Shown piece by piece: positions 7,091 through 13,811 of a DNA stretch of 14,272 nucleotides (positions are counted from its first letter, which is position 1; the number at the start of each line of letters is the position of its first letter). The notes under the pieces were generated by a model. It made no database searches. It was not told the DNA's origin and saw nothing but the letters and a program-made list of their open reading frames with translations. The DNA comes from Candidatus Bathyarchaeota archaeon (GTDB taxonomy: Archaea; Thermoproteota; Bathyarchaeia; Bathyarchaeales; Bathyarchaeaceae). Where the stretch lies: contig JAGLRI010000016.1 of assembly GCA_023136395.1 (NCBI GenBank), positions 1-14,272 of the forward strand, in the 5' to 3' direction. The translations under genes were made by a program, and so were the position numbers.

Positions 7091-7101
7091 CCTCTAAATA
7101 C
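7091..7101 (+). promoter_or_regulatory. TATA element candidate for psmA
   Basis: CCTCTAAATAC lies 45-55 bases before the psmA TTG. A start site about 25 bases downstream would leave a leader of about 25 nt carrying the GAGGAG SD. The 266-base region 6880-7145 is a divergent promoter region. On the other strand AGTATATTTG (6908-6917) or a CTTAAATTAT stretch near 6930-6940 could serve the DUF2096 gene. Motif-only evidence. Confidence 0.4.
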
Positions 7102-7145
7102 ATCCGATAATAATAAGTTAAAATTTTAAAAGCGAGGAGATTTGT

Positions 7146-7868
7146 TTGTCAATATTTGCGGTGCCCGGGGCTTACGATCGTGCTATAACCGTATTTTCCC
7201 CAGACGGGCGCCTTTTTCAAGTTGAATACGCCCTTGAAACTGTAAATCGAGGAGCAACCATAATTGGGGTTACTACCCCCGAAGGAGTTGTATTGGGGGC
7301 AGAGGAGCAGATTCAATCAAAATTGCAAGATCCTACTTTCTCGTGGAAGCTTTATGAGGTAGATGATCATATTGGAGCAGCTGTTGTCGGATTAGGATCT
7401 GACGCTCGCATCCTTATTGACCAAGCGAGGGTTCACGCTCAGAGCAATCGATTAATGTATGATGAAGCGATTGACCTTGAAATCATTACTAAACGTATTG
7501 GGGACGTAAACCAAATATATACTCAACATGCAGGGGTCAGACCTTTTGGAGTTTCTGTGATGTTTGGTGGGGTTGACAAAACTGGAAATAGACTATTCTC
7601 AACTGACCCAAGCGGATCCTATAGAAGTTACAAAGCCGTAACAATTGGAATTGGACGCGAAACAGTGGAGAATATTTTAACAGAAGAGTATCGTGAGGAC
7701 ATGAAGCTTGAAGAAGCTATTAAACTTGTCGTAAAATGTCTTATTGAAGCACTTAAGGCGAGAGGAGAGAACCCAAGAATTAAAATAGCAGTTATCCCCT
7801 CCGATACAAAAAGATTTAGAGCTTTACCCGATAAAGATATTGCAGCTTATATGAAAGATTTTAAGTAA
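7146..7868 (+). CDS. psmA: Proteasome alpha subunit PsmA
   Basis: PsmA forms the outer heptameric rings of the archaeal 20S proteasome, gating entry to the beta-ring proteolytic chamber and docking the PAN or Cdc48 ATPases. The 240-residue product has the alpha-type N-terminal signature AYDRAITVFSPDGRLFQVEYALE at residues 8-30, with the Tyr-Asp-Arg gate residues. The conserved RPFGVSVMFGG and TDPSGSYRSYKAVTIG segments follow. It is not a beta subunit, because it keeps this N-terminal helix and has no propeptide with a processed threonine. The start is TTG at 7146 with a GAGGAG Shine-Dalgarno 7-8 bases upstream. It heads the superoperon psmA-sbds-rrp4-rrp41-rrp42, a classic conserved archaeal order linking protein and RNA turnover. 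Confidence 0.96.
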   Translation: MSIFAVPGAYDRAITVFSPDGRLFQVEYALETVNRGATIIGVTTPEGVVLGAEEQIQSKLQDPTFSWKLYEVDDHIGAAVVGLGSDARILIDQARVHAQSNRLMYDEAIDLEIITKRIGDVNQIYTQHAGVRPFGVSVMFGGVDKTGNRLFSTDPSGSYRSYKAVTIGIGRETVENILTEEYREDMKLEEAIKLVVKCLIEALKARGENPRIKIAVIPSDTKRFRALPDKDIAAYMKDFK

Positions 7869-7953
7869 TTACGATGTACTAATACTAACTTACTGAAGTA
7901 AAAACATTTAGTGGGTTGTCTAGACTAAAAAAAGGAATTCTTGGGATAGTAGT

Positions 7954-8673
7954 ATGAGCAGACATTACATTCACGAAAAAAGGGAACAACAAAAACGATC
8001 GATTGCACGATTAACTCGGGAGGGTGAGCGCTTTGAAATTATTGTTAAACCTCAACCTGCTCTTTCCTTTCAGCTTGGAAAGACTATGTCAGTTTCAGAG
8101 GTGCTAATCACAGAAATTATATTCCTCGATGCCAGCAAGGGACTGAAGGCGTCAGAAGAAAAGTTGCAGGAAGCCTTTGGGTTCACAGATCCTATAGAAA
8201 TATCCAGCATAATCTTAAGGGAAGGTAAGTTACAATTAACTGCAGAACAAAGAAGGAAGTTTATCGAAGAGAAACGGAAACAAATAGTTTCCTTTATATC
8301 TCGTCAATGTGTTGATCCGAGGACGAATCTTCCGCATCCTCCTCCCCGTATAGAACAGGCTATGAGCCAAATTCGATTCTCAATAGCACCTTTTAAGGGT
8401 GCTGAGGAACAAGCGAAGGAGGTAATAAAACTTTTACGTCCGATCCTACCTATTAAAATGGAGCAGGTATCTGTATCCATCCGTATCCCATCAGAACATG
8501 TGGGTAAGGTTTATGGAACTGTAAAAGGGTTTGGTACTATAAAAAATGAAGAATGGCAAACTAATGGATCATGGCAAGCTATTGTGGAATTACCCGCAGG
8601 GCTTTACGGGTCCTTTCTTGAGAAGCTTGGTGAAAAAACCCGAGGGAATCTTGAAGCAAAATTGATTAAATAA
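7954..8673 (+). CDS. sbds: Ribosome maturation protein SBDS (Sdo1 homologue)
   Basis: SBDS acts in late large-subunit maturation; in eukaryotes it works with EFL1 to release eIF6. The 239-residue product has the three-domain archaeal layout. The N-terminal FYSH domain includes SIARLTREGERFEIIVKP and a sequence ending near LQEAFGFTDP. A central helical domain contains LTAEQRRKFIEEKRKQIVSFISRQCVDPRTNLPHPP, with the family's near-invariant CVDP..N..HP motif. A C-terminal ferredoxin-like domain contains IRIPSEHVGKVYGTVKGFG. The ATG at 7954 leaves a somewhat long charged N-terminal lead (SRHYIHEKREQQ) before the usual start of homology. It follows psmA by 85 bases and precedes rrp4 by 15, as in many archaea. 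Confidence 0.96.
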   Translation: MSRHYIHEKREQQKRSIARLTREGERFEIIVKPQPALSFQLGKTMSVSEVLITEIIFLDASKGLKASEEKLQEAFGFTDPIEISSIILREGKLQLTAEQRRKFIEEKRKQIVSFISRQCVDPRTNLPHPPPRIEQAMSQIRFSIAPFKGAEEQAKEVIKLLRPILPIKMEQVSVSIRIPSEHVGKVYGTVKGFGTIKNEEWQTNGSWQAIVELPAGLYGSFLEKLGEKTRGNLEAKLIK

Positions 8674-8688
8674 TAATGTAGAGGTGTA

Positions 8689-9387
8689 ATGAAATTGCCC
8701 ATATTTTATGAACAGAGAGAACTTGTAACGCCCGGTGACTTGATCGCTGATGGAGATTATATGGCTGGTGATAGCACGTACAAGGAAGACGATAAAATTT
8801 ATGCTACGAGGGTCGGACTTGTAAATTATGAAGGTCGAAGGCTTAATGTTGTTGCTTTGAAGGCTTTTTATGTTCCTAACGTTGGAGATTTGGTAATAGG
8901 AGAAGTAGTTAATGTAAACTTAGGTAGTTGGAACCTAGACATTAAGGCCCCACATCTTGCCACGCTTAGAGCATCCGACGTTCTTGATCGATCATTCAGT
9001 CCTCAAAGAGATGATTTACCCTCCATTTTTGATGTGGAAGATTTAATGCTATCTAAAATAGTAGCCTGTGATCGTACACGCGATCCTTTGTTGACCATTC
9101 GCGAACCTGGTCTAGGAAAGATTTCAGGAGGGCAAGTTGTAGAAATTACTCCTACGAAGATCCCTCGAGTTATAGGTAGTAAAGGTTCAATGGTTAATAT
9201 GTTAAAAAAAGAAACTGGATGTCAAATCACTGTTTGTCAAAACGGTTTAGTTCTTATTATTGGTAAAACCATTGAAAAAGAACGGCTCGCAATTATGGCT
9301 ATTCGAAAAATTGATCAGGAAGCTCACACAAAAGGGCTAACAGAGCGCGTGACTGAGATGATCCAAAAAGAGAATCAAGGTGTTTAA
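8689..9387 (+). CDS. rrp4: Exosome complex RNA-binding subunit Rrp4
   Basis: Rrp4 forms part of the RNA-binding cap of the archaeal exosome, sitting on the Rrp41-Rrp42 hexameric ring and feeding RNA into it. The 232-residue product has the expected three parts: an N-terminal domain with VTPGDLIADGDY, an S1 domain (VGDLVIGEVVNVNLGSWNLDIKAP, about residues 65-88, onward to RASDVL), and a C-terminal KH domain (VIGSKGSMVNMLKKETGCQITV), with GxxG as GSKG. The ATG at 8689 has GAGGTG two bases upstream. The gene ends one base before the preferred rrp41 ATG, so the two are probably translated together. Rrp4 rather than Csl4 is supported by the KH domain and the lack of a zinc ribbon. Confidence 0.96.
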   Translation: MKLPIFYEQRELVTPGDLIADGDYMAGDSTYKEDDKIYATRVGLVNYEGRRLNVVALKAFYVPNVGDLVIGEVVNVNLGSWNLDIKAPHLATLRASDVLDRSFSPQRDDLPSIFDVEDLMLSKIVACDRTRDPLLTIREPGLGKISGGQVVEITPTKIPRVIGSKGSMVNMLKKETGCQITVCQNGLVLIIGKTIEKERLAIMAIRKIDQEAHTKGLTERVTEMIQKENQGV

Positions 9388-9388
9388 T

Positions 9389-10126
9389 ATGACAAAAAAA
9401 CCTTTAACACTGATTAATAAGAAGAACATTCGCGTTGATGGTAGAAAGTTAGATGAATTGAGACCAATTAAAATTGAATTAAACATTATTGGCAATGCCA
9501 ACGGCTCTGCATATATTGAGCAAGGAAAGAATAAGATCCTCGCAGCAGTGTATGGTCCCAAAGAGGTTCACCCTAGACATTTGGCTTTACCTGATCGAGC
9601 TTTGCTTCGATGTCAATATCACATGTCACCATTTTCAGTTAAGGAAAGGAAAAGACCTGCCCCATCTAGGAGAGAAACTGAGATTTCTAAAGTAATTCGA
9701 GAATGTCTTTCACCATCTATTTTCGGCGAGTACTATCCACGAACGTCAATCGACATTTATATAGAGGTTCTAGAAGCGGATGGTGGAACGAGATGTTCAG
9801 GTATTATAGCTGCTTCTCTAGCATTAGCTGACGCTGGTATTCCCTTACGTGACTTGGTTGCTGCGTGTGCAGCTGGAAAAGTGGAAGAACATTTGGTTCT
9901 CGATTTGAATGGCCCTGAAGATAACAAAGGAACAGACATGCCTATTGCATTAATGCCCACCTTTAATGCTGTCACACTACTTCAAATGAACGGGATACTA
10001 ACAACCGATGAGTTTGAGCAAGCCTTAAACCTCGCTGTCAAAGGTTGTGAACAGGTGTATACGCTTCAGAAGGAGGCATTAAAGGCAAGATATATTAATG
10101 TTAAAGAGGAGGTAGAAGAGGAATGA
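9389..10126 (+). CDS. rrp41: Exosome catalytic subunit Rrp41 (RNase PH family)
   Basis: Rrp41 is the phosphorolytic 3'-5' exoribonuclease of the archaeal exosome and can also add heteropolymeric tails. The sequence carries the family signatures: IRVDGRKLDELRPIKIE near the start, AAVYGPKEVHPRHLALPDRALLRCQYHMSPFS, RKRPAPSRRE, EADGGTRCSGIIAASLALADAGIP (GTR phosphate-binding region), and GPEDNKGTDMPIALMP with the two conserved aspartates of the active site (EDN and DMP). The length of 245-248 residues is typical. I prefer the ATG at 9389, because GGTG at 9379-9382 then acts as its Shine-Dalgarno. A GTG at 9380, overlapping the rrp4 end by 8 bases, is the alternative. The TGA stop overlaps the rrp42 ATG (ATGA). 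Confidence 0.97.
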   Translation: MTKKPLTLINKKNIRVDGRKLDELRPIKIELNIIGNANGSAYIEQGKNKILAAVYGPKEVHPRHLALPDRALLRCQYHMSPFSVKERKRPAPSRRETEISKVIRECLSPSIFGEYYPRTSIDIYIEVLEADGGTRCSGIIAASLALADAGIPLRDLVAACAAGKVEEHLVLDLNGPEDNKGTDMPIALMPTFNAVTLLQMNGILTTDEFEQALNLAVKGCEQVYTLQKEALKARYINVKEEVEEE

Positions 10127-10923
10127 CATTCTCCACTATGATTATGCGTGGTCGACATAAACAAATCGCTCAATCGATTTTGAGTGGAAAAAGGTTGGAT
10201 GGACGCGGATTAACTGATTATCGCGAAATTAAACTAGTTACTGGAATTATTGAAAGCGCTGAAGGATCTGCCCGCGTGTATCTAGGTAAAACCGATGTCA
10301 TAGTTGGAATAAAGATTGGAATCGGAGAACCTTTTCCTGATTTACCAAATAAGGGGGTTCTCACCGTTAACTCTGAGTTCCGTCCAATAGCGTCACCCAA
10401 CTTTAGAGCTGGACCGCCTGGTGAAAAATCGATAGAACTTTCAAGGGTTGTAGACCGGGGCATACGCGAGTCCAGTGCCGTTGATTTAGAAAAACTATGT
10501 ATTATACCAGGAAAGAAGGTATTCGTAATCTTTATTGATATTTCTATTCTTAATCATGATGGAAATCTTATAGATGCTTCCGCCATTGCGTCACTTGCTG
10601 CTTTGCTTAACACAAAGTTTTCCAACTATGAGGTAGAAAATGACGAAATCAAAATAAAAACGGGATATACTCAACTTCCGGTTTTAAACCATCCAATAAC
10701 GGTAACCGTTGCCAAGATAGAAGATAAACTCGTCATAGATCCCTCGCTTGAGGAGGAACGAGTTATCGGTGCTAAGCTTACAATAACTGTAGAGGATAGT
10801 GGAAACATATGTGCGATACAAAAGAGTGGATCTGACTACTTTAATAAACAACTAATTTTGGAAGCCGTGAAATTAACTAATGAAAAGATTGGAGACTTAC
10901 GAAAGATAATCGTTGAAGATTGA
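10123..10923 (+). CDS. rrp42: Exosome non-catalytic subunit Rrp42 (RNase PH family)
   Basis: Rrp42 pairs with Rrp41 to build the hexameric exosome ring. It lacks catalytic residues but helps bind RNA. The 266-residue product begins with RLDGRGLTDYREIKLVTG and carries GSARVYLGKTDVIVGIKIG, NSEFRPIASPNFRAGPPGE and VVDRGIRESSAVDLEKLCI, all characteristic of Rrp42 rather than Rrp41. The acidic catalytic DMP motif is absent, as expected. It begins by ATGA overlap with rrp41, which indicates translational coupling. ATGs a few codons in (MIMRGRHK) are alternative starts. In many archaea rpl37ae comes next; here a minus-strand Fe-S gene intervenes, and a T-run about 40 bases downstream probably ends this transcript. 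Confidence 0.96.
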   Translation: MTFSTMIMRGRHKQIAQSILSGKRLDGRGLTDYREIKLVTGIIESAEGSARVYLGKTDVIVGIKIGIGEPFPDLPNKGVLTVNSEFRPIASPNFRAGPPGEKSIELSRVVDRGIRESSAVDLEKLCIIPGKKVFVIFIDISILNHDGNLIDASAIASLAALLNTKFSNYEVENDEIKIKTGYTQLPVLNHPITVTVAKIEDKLVIDPSLEEERVIGAKLTITVEDSGNICAIQKSGSDYFNKQLILEAVKLTNEKIGDLRKIIVED

Positions 10924-10962
10924 AAAGTGGATCAAAATTACATCAAAGTACCTAAAAACTTC

Positions 10963-11008
10963 TTTTTTTGGGTCTCCATTAAAAATCAATTTTTTATTAT
11001 AAAAAAAA
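10963..11008. terminator. Convergent T-rich terminators between rrp42 and the Fe-S gene
   Basis: On the plus strand a run of seven Ts (10963-10969) and a run of six (10990-10995) follow rrp42. On the minus strand eight Ts (opposite 11001-11008) follow the stop of the Fe-S gene at 11026. The two convergent genes therefore each have oligo-T terminators typical of archaea within about 50 bases. Confidence 0.55.
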
Positions 11009-11025
11009 TAAGGCTACGAAATATT

Positions 11026-11934
11026 CTACTCAAACAAAGGCTTACAACTTGTGTCATTTTCTTTAGGAATCTTTGACTCGCATGGAACATTTGTTTGGCA
11101 AAGTCCGCACCCAAATCGTCCCTCGAAACCAAAGTTGGATTTCATATAATTATCTGAGATCTGAAGATGCTTTTTGCATTTTCCTTTGTTATGCCCCTTC
11201 TCTGTTATTGCTCCTGCTGGGCAACGTTGGATACACTTTCCGCATGTTCCTTTTGAGAAGAAGAGGCAGTAAGCGTGATGATCATTATACAATTTTTTTG
11301 TAGGTGGAATCTTGATGTTAACAATAACTGATCCACAACGCATGGCCTTACCCTTTGGAGTGATCAATCCATCACAAAGTCCAAAGGTACCCAGCCCCGA
11401 TGTATAAGCTGCATGCCGTTCTGACCATGGGGAGGAAAAACCATAACGCTCAGAAACATTACTTTCTGACCAGAGAGTCTTTTTTTTCGACCAAAGAGGA
11501 GAAAGCATTGGCGCTACACCATCGAATCCTGCTTCTTTTAGGGTTATTACTACATGTTTGCGAAGCTTTATATTGACTTCTTCCCCGTACCATCTGGCTC
11601 TAGCCCATCTTTCTGAGGGATAGAATGTTTGTTTTCTGTTCTCGAATTTCGTTGCTTCTGTGTGAGGCAAAACCCAGCTGATAATTGTTAATTGATCTGG
11701 TGTAACCTTCAAATGTGGAAAAGTTTTTTCAAATATTTCTTCCGGTGTCCAATAAAAAGAACCGATATCTTCCTTAAAGAATTGATAGAGAGGATCATCT
11801 CCTCTTGAAAATCCAATAATTGGATTTTTAAAAGCTTTTTCATGTTTTTCTTTGTAGAGTGTATTCGCTGGGGAAGTGTTAATAAATTTTTTTACTGTTG
11901 CTTCCAGAAAAGCTGCTAGATCATTAATTCTAAC
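11026..11934 (-). CDS. QueG-like double [4Fe-4S] protein (COG1600-type), start codon unresolved
   Basis: The product resembles stand-alone Fe-S proteins related to epoxyqueuosine reductase. Recognisable blocks are NPIIGFSRGDDPLYQFFKED, FYWTPEEIF, LTIISWVLPHTEATK, YPSERWARARW, YGFSSPWSERHAAYTSGLGTFGLCDGLITP and KAMRCGSV. Two cysteine clusters follow: CGKCIQRCP preceded by YCLFF, and GCGLCQTNVPCESKIP. Substrate and partners are unknown. A TTG at 11712 would start inside the conserved region, but the frame stays open and family-like back to about 11930 with no ATG, GTG or TTG. A stop lies at 11982-11980. An AAGGAG SD at 11944-11939 abuts an ATG in another frame (ATG CGT TAG). In-frame GTT (11934) or ATT (11928) are the only codons at start-like spacing. 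It may be a decaying gene, a non-canonical start or a sequence error. It is inserted against the direction of the superoperon. Confidence 0.75.
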   Translation of the reverse strand, partial: VRINDLAAFLEATVKKFINTSPANTLYKEKHEKAFKNPIIGFSRGDDPLYQFFKEDIGSFYWTPEEIFEKTFPHLKVTPDQLTIISWVLPHTEATKFENRKQTFYPSERWARARWYGEEVNIKLRKHVVITLKEAGFDGVAPMLSPLWSKKKTLWSESNVSERYGFSSPWSERHAAYTSGLGTFGLCDGLITPKGKAMRCGSVIVNIKIPPTKKLYNDHHAYCLFFSKGTCGKCIQRCPAGAITEKGHNKGKCKKHLQISDNYMKSNFGFEGRFGCGLCQTNVPCESKIPKENDTSCKPLFE

Positions 11935-11970
11935 GCATCTCCTTTTTAGTTCATAACATGCGAGAATTCT

Positions 11971-11997
11971 TATTTGTTCCTACCTAGCGAACAAATA
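11971..11997. promoter_or_regulatory. Perfect 9-bp inverted repeat (operator or leader hairpin) upstream of the Fe-S gene
   Basis: TATTTGTTC (11971-11979) and GAACAAATA (11989-11997) are exact reverse complements with a 9-base spacer. The repeat lies 27-53 bases upstream of the Fe-S gene's SD. A dyad of this size so near a start resembles the operator of a dimeric winged-helix repressor, or a hairpin in the leader. The regulator is unknown. Confidence 0.5.
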
Positions 11998-12147
11998 CAA
12001 AATACAGATCCAACCGTATTAATTGTAATCTTCTTTTTTTTCTTTTTAATGTTTAATAATGATTATTAGATGCATACATGTACAATGACTAATTAATTTT
12101 TATTTCTTTAATATTACGACTAAAACTTATGTATTGAACCTCAAATA
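11998..12147. other. AT-rich divergent intergenic stretch with T-runs
   Basis: Between the Fe-S gene's upstream dyad and the rpl37ae promoter there is no open frame or RNA gene that I can support. It holds a T-rich tract on the plus strand (12031-12048) and a small palindrome TACATGTA near 12075-12082. A minus-strand promoter for the Fe-S gene is expected near 12015-12030 but has only a weak TATA-like stretch. Confidence 0.4.
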
Positions 12148-12162
12148 GAAAAACTTTAAAGG
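12148..12162 (+). promoter_or_regulatory. BRE/TATA promoter for rpl37ae and the downstream genes
   Basis: GAAAAACTTTAAAGG combines a purine-rich BRE with a TTTAAA core. The expected start site is near 12182, about 30 bases before the rpl37ae ATG. It lets this half of the superoperon be transcribed separately from psmA-rrp42, as the intervening minus-strand gene requires. Confidence 0.6.
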
Positions 12163-12211
12163 CTCGATCTTTTTTTACATCTACTAATGATAATTTAGGA
12201 TTATACGAAAA

Positions 12212-12463
12212 ATGGGACGAGTTAAGAAGGTTGGCTCGACGAGAGGATTTGGTGCTCGCTACGGGTCAACAGTAAGAAAGCGCTACATTAAAATAATATC
12301 AGAAATGAGGGAAGCTCACAAGTGTCCTCAATGTAATTCTAAGTCGGTTCGAAGAGAAAGCGTTGGTATTTGGAAATGTAAAAAATGTAACTTCACCTTC
12401 ACCGGTGGCGCTTATACTCCCGTAACAAAACTTGGTGTTGTAGCCAAACGCGCGGCATCCTGA
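12212..12463 (+). CDS. rpl37ae: Large ribosomal subunit protein eL43 (L37Ae)
   Basis: A zinc-ribbon protein of the large ribosomal subunit found in archaea and eukaryotes. The 83-residue product has MGRVKKVGSTRGFGARYGSTVRK at the N-terminus, the zinc-binding CPQC (about residues 38-41) and CKKC (about 55-58) pairs, and the conserved ending FTFTGGAYTP(V)T. All four cysteines are present. The ATG at 12212 follows a TATA-type promoter. No strong SD is visible, only AGGA at longer spacing. It starts the second half of the superoperon and is followed after 10 bases by the Brix-domain gene. Many archaea carry rpoP (RNA polymerase subunit P) between these two; there is no room for it here. Confidence 0.96.
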   Translation: MGRVKKVGSTRGFGARYGSTVRKRYIKIISEMREAHKCPQCNSKSVRRESVGIWKCKKCNFTFTGGAYTPVTKLGVVAKRAAS

Positions 12464-12473
12464 GAATACAAAG

Positions 12474-13046
12474 ATGGCGATTCTCTTAACTACATCTAGG
12501 AGACCTGTAAGGAGAATTAGAACATTTTGTCGCGACCTTGTCCGCTCCATACCCAATGTTTTTTATATCAATCGTGGAAAATTAAACCTTGATGGGATAG
12601 CTGAAAAAGCTCTTGAATCCAACGCCAACCGAGTTGTCATTGTAAGCCGGTATAAGGGCGGTCCTGGAAAAATCCAGCTCTTCCAAACAAGTACAAATAA
12701 AGGTTTAACTCAGATTCCTCCCGTACTTTATGTTGCGGGTTTAAGGCTTCAAAGAGAATTTAAAATAAAGTCTCGCAATATACAATCCCTTATGATAACT
12801 ATACAGACTAAAGTTTCTCAACAAATATTAAACCTCGCAGAATCCTTGTCACTTTTTCTTAGAATATCAATATCATCGCCGAGGAGAATTACCTCAACGC
12901 ACGTTTCATCTAATTATCAAGCTTCAATGCATTTTTCATCTGATTCTTCTCATTTTTCACAAATTACATTCTTGCTCTTTCCTAAGACTGTAGAGGTAGG
13001 TCCCCGTATTATCATATCTCATATTGCATGGGAAATAAAAAAATGA
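12474..13046 (+). CDS. Brix-domain ribosome biogenesis protein (archaeal Imp4-like)
   Basis: Archaeal single-domain Brix proteins are related to eukaryotic Imp4, Rpf1 and Brx1, which act in rRNA processing and subunit assembly; they are expected to bind pre-rRNA. The 190-residue product starts MAILLTTSRRPVRRIRTFCRDLVRSIPNVFYINRGKLNLDGI, the usual N-terminal half. RVVIVSRYKGGPGKIQLFQ follows, and the C-terminal half ends in ITFLLFPKTVEVGPRIIISHIAWEIKK. An odd feature is a Ser/His-rich stretch at about residues 142-165 with three H(V/F)S units, encoded by similar T-rich DNA segments. Its end overlaps the pcc1 ATG as ATGA, so the two are probably translationally coupled. Confidence 0.87.
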   Translation: MAILLTTSRRPVRRIRTFCRDLVRSIPNVFYINRGKLNLDGIAEKALESNANRVVIVSRYKGGPGKIQLFQTSTNKGLTQIPPVLYVAGLRLQREFKIKSRNIQSLMITIQTKVSQQILNLAESLSLFLRISISSPRRITSTHVSSNYQASMHFSSDSSHFSQITFLLFPKTVEVGPRIIISHIAWEIKK

Positions 13047-13294
13047 AAGTCCAAGCCGTTGTACATTTAATTCTTTCATCTGAGAGACGCTCGCAGATTA
13101 TTTTTCATGCTATTAAACCCGAAACAGAAATAACGCTTACCTCCCGTTCAAAAGTTCAAATTAATAGAGAAGGTGAAAGCTTAACCTTAATTATTGAGGC
13201 TAAGGACACCTCCTCTTTAAGGGCTTCTATCAATTCATATCTACGATTTATTTCTCTTACCAAAAACATATTGGATGTTGTTGACACATTTTAG
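13043..13294 (+). CDS. pcc1: KEOPS complex subunit Pcc1
   Basis: Pcc1 is the small dimerising subunit of the KEOPS complex, which makes threonylcarbamoyladenosine (t6A) at position 37 of ANN-decoding tRNAs; Pcc1 binds Kae1. The product (83 residues from the preferred start) has an N-terminal strand MKVQAVVHLILSSERRSQIIFHAIKPE, a middle R/V strand (RSKVQINREGESLTLIIEAKDTSSLRASINSYLRFISL) and a short helix (TKNILDVV), matching the alpha/beta Pcc1 fold. The ATG at 13043 overlaps the TGA of the Brix gene (ATGA) and matches the usual Pcc1 start. An ATG five codons upstream at 13028 is also possible. A T-rich tract follows the stop. Confidence 0.87.
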   Translation: MKVQAVVHLILSSERRSQIIFHAIKPETEITLTSRSKVQINREGESLTLIIEAKDTSSLRASINSYLRFISLTKNILDVVDTF

Positions 13295-13305
13295 TTTTTC
13301 TTTTT
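13295..13305 (+). terminator. Oligo-T terminator after pcc1
   Basis: TTTTTCTTTTT directly follows the pcc1 stop. Together with a new TATA box about 45 bases on, it marks a likely end of the rpl37ae-brix-pcc1 transcript. Confidence 0.45.
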
Positions 13306-13342
13306 GGTTTGTTAAATTATGGTTAAGCTATTAAGGAGTTAA

Positions 13343-13359
13343 CGAAACTGTTTAAAAGG
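13343..13359 (+). promoter_or_regulatory. BRE/TATA promoter for pfdB
   Basis: CGAAACTGTTTAAAAGG joins a BRE-like CGAAACT to a TTTAAAA core. A start site near 13380 would give a leader of about 55 nt. It lies in the 142-base gap between pcc1 and the prefoldin gene. Confidence 0.55.
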
Positions 13360-13436
13360 TTTTAATTAACATAATGTTGAAGACATTAGAAACGAATATT
13401 AGAGATGTGTAAGTAACAATGGAGAGATGAATTGTA

Positions 13437-13799
13437 ATGAGTGTAGATATTTCAAGTCTTCCACCTAATGTTCAGGAACGACTATTAAGGCTTCAACAAC
13501 AGCAACAAACGTTGCGAACTATTTTAACGCAAAAACAACAGCTTGAACTTGAGCTTACTGAAGTTGACCAAGCGTTGAGTGAACTTGAAGAGTTGACTGA
13601 TTCAGCGATAATTTACAAGTCTTTGGGATCCCTTCTAGTAAAATCAAAGAGAACAAAGGTAACGAACGAGTTGAATGAACGAAAGGATCTCCTCGACATG
13701 AGGATTAAGGTATTGAGCAAACAAGAGGAGAGATTGCAAAGCCAAGTGAAGGATCTGCAAACAAAGATACAGCGCGATCTGCGTCCGCTTTCACCTTAA
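13437..13799 (+). CDS. pfdB: Prefoldin beta subunit
   Basis: Prefoldin is a hexameric chaperone (two alpha, four beta subunits) that holds unfolded proteins and passes them to the thermosome. The 120-residue product has the beta-type layout: an N-terminal coiled-coil helix (LPPNVQERLLRLQQQQQTLRTILTQKQQLELELTEVDQALSELEEL), the short beta hairpin region with AIIYKSLGSLLVKSKRTKVTNEL, and a returning helix (KDLLDMRIKVLSKQEERLQSQVKDLQTKIQRDL). The VYK.(V/L)G motif of prefoldin beta appears as IYKSLGSLLV. The ATG at 13437 has a purine-rich GGAGAGATG stretch upstream. It sits between pcc1 and a DUF3194 gene, a conserved archaeal neighbourhood. Confidence 0.94.
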   Translation: MSVDISSLPPNVQERLLRLQQQQQTLRTILTQKQQLELELTEVDQALSELEELTDSAIIYKSLGSLLVKSKRTKVTNELNERKDLLDMRIKVLSKQEERLQSQVKDLQTKIQRDLRPLSP

Positions 13800-13811
13800 G
13801 GTGAAAATTTT

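Noticed and set aside
7890..7901. Palindrome TTACT-GA-AGTAA between psmA and sbds
   Set aside because: A 2-nt loop cannot close a hairpin, and such a short AT-rich palindrome is expected by chance.
12299..12556. Minus-strand open frame across rpl37ae and the start of the Brix gene
   Set aside because: It is the shadow of two well-recognised plus-strand genes and has no family resemblance of its own.
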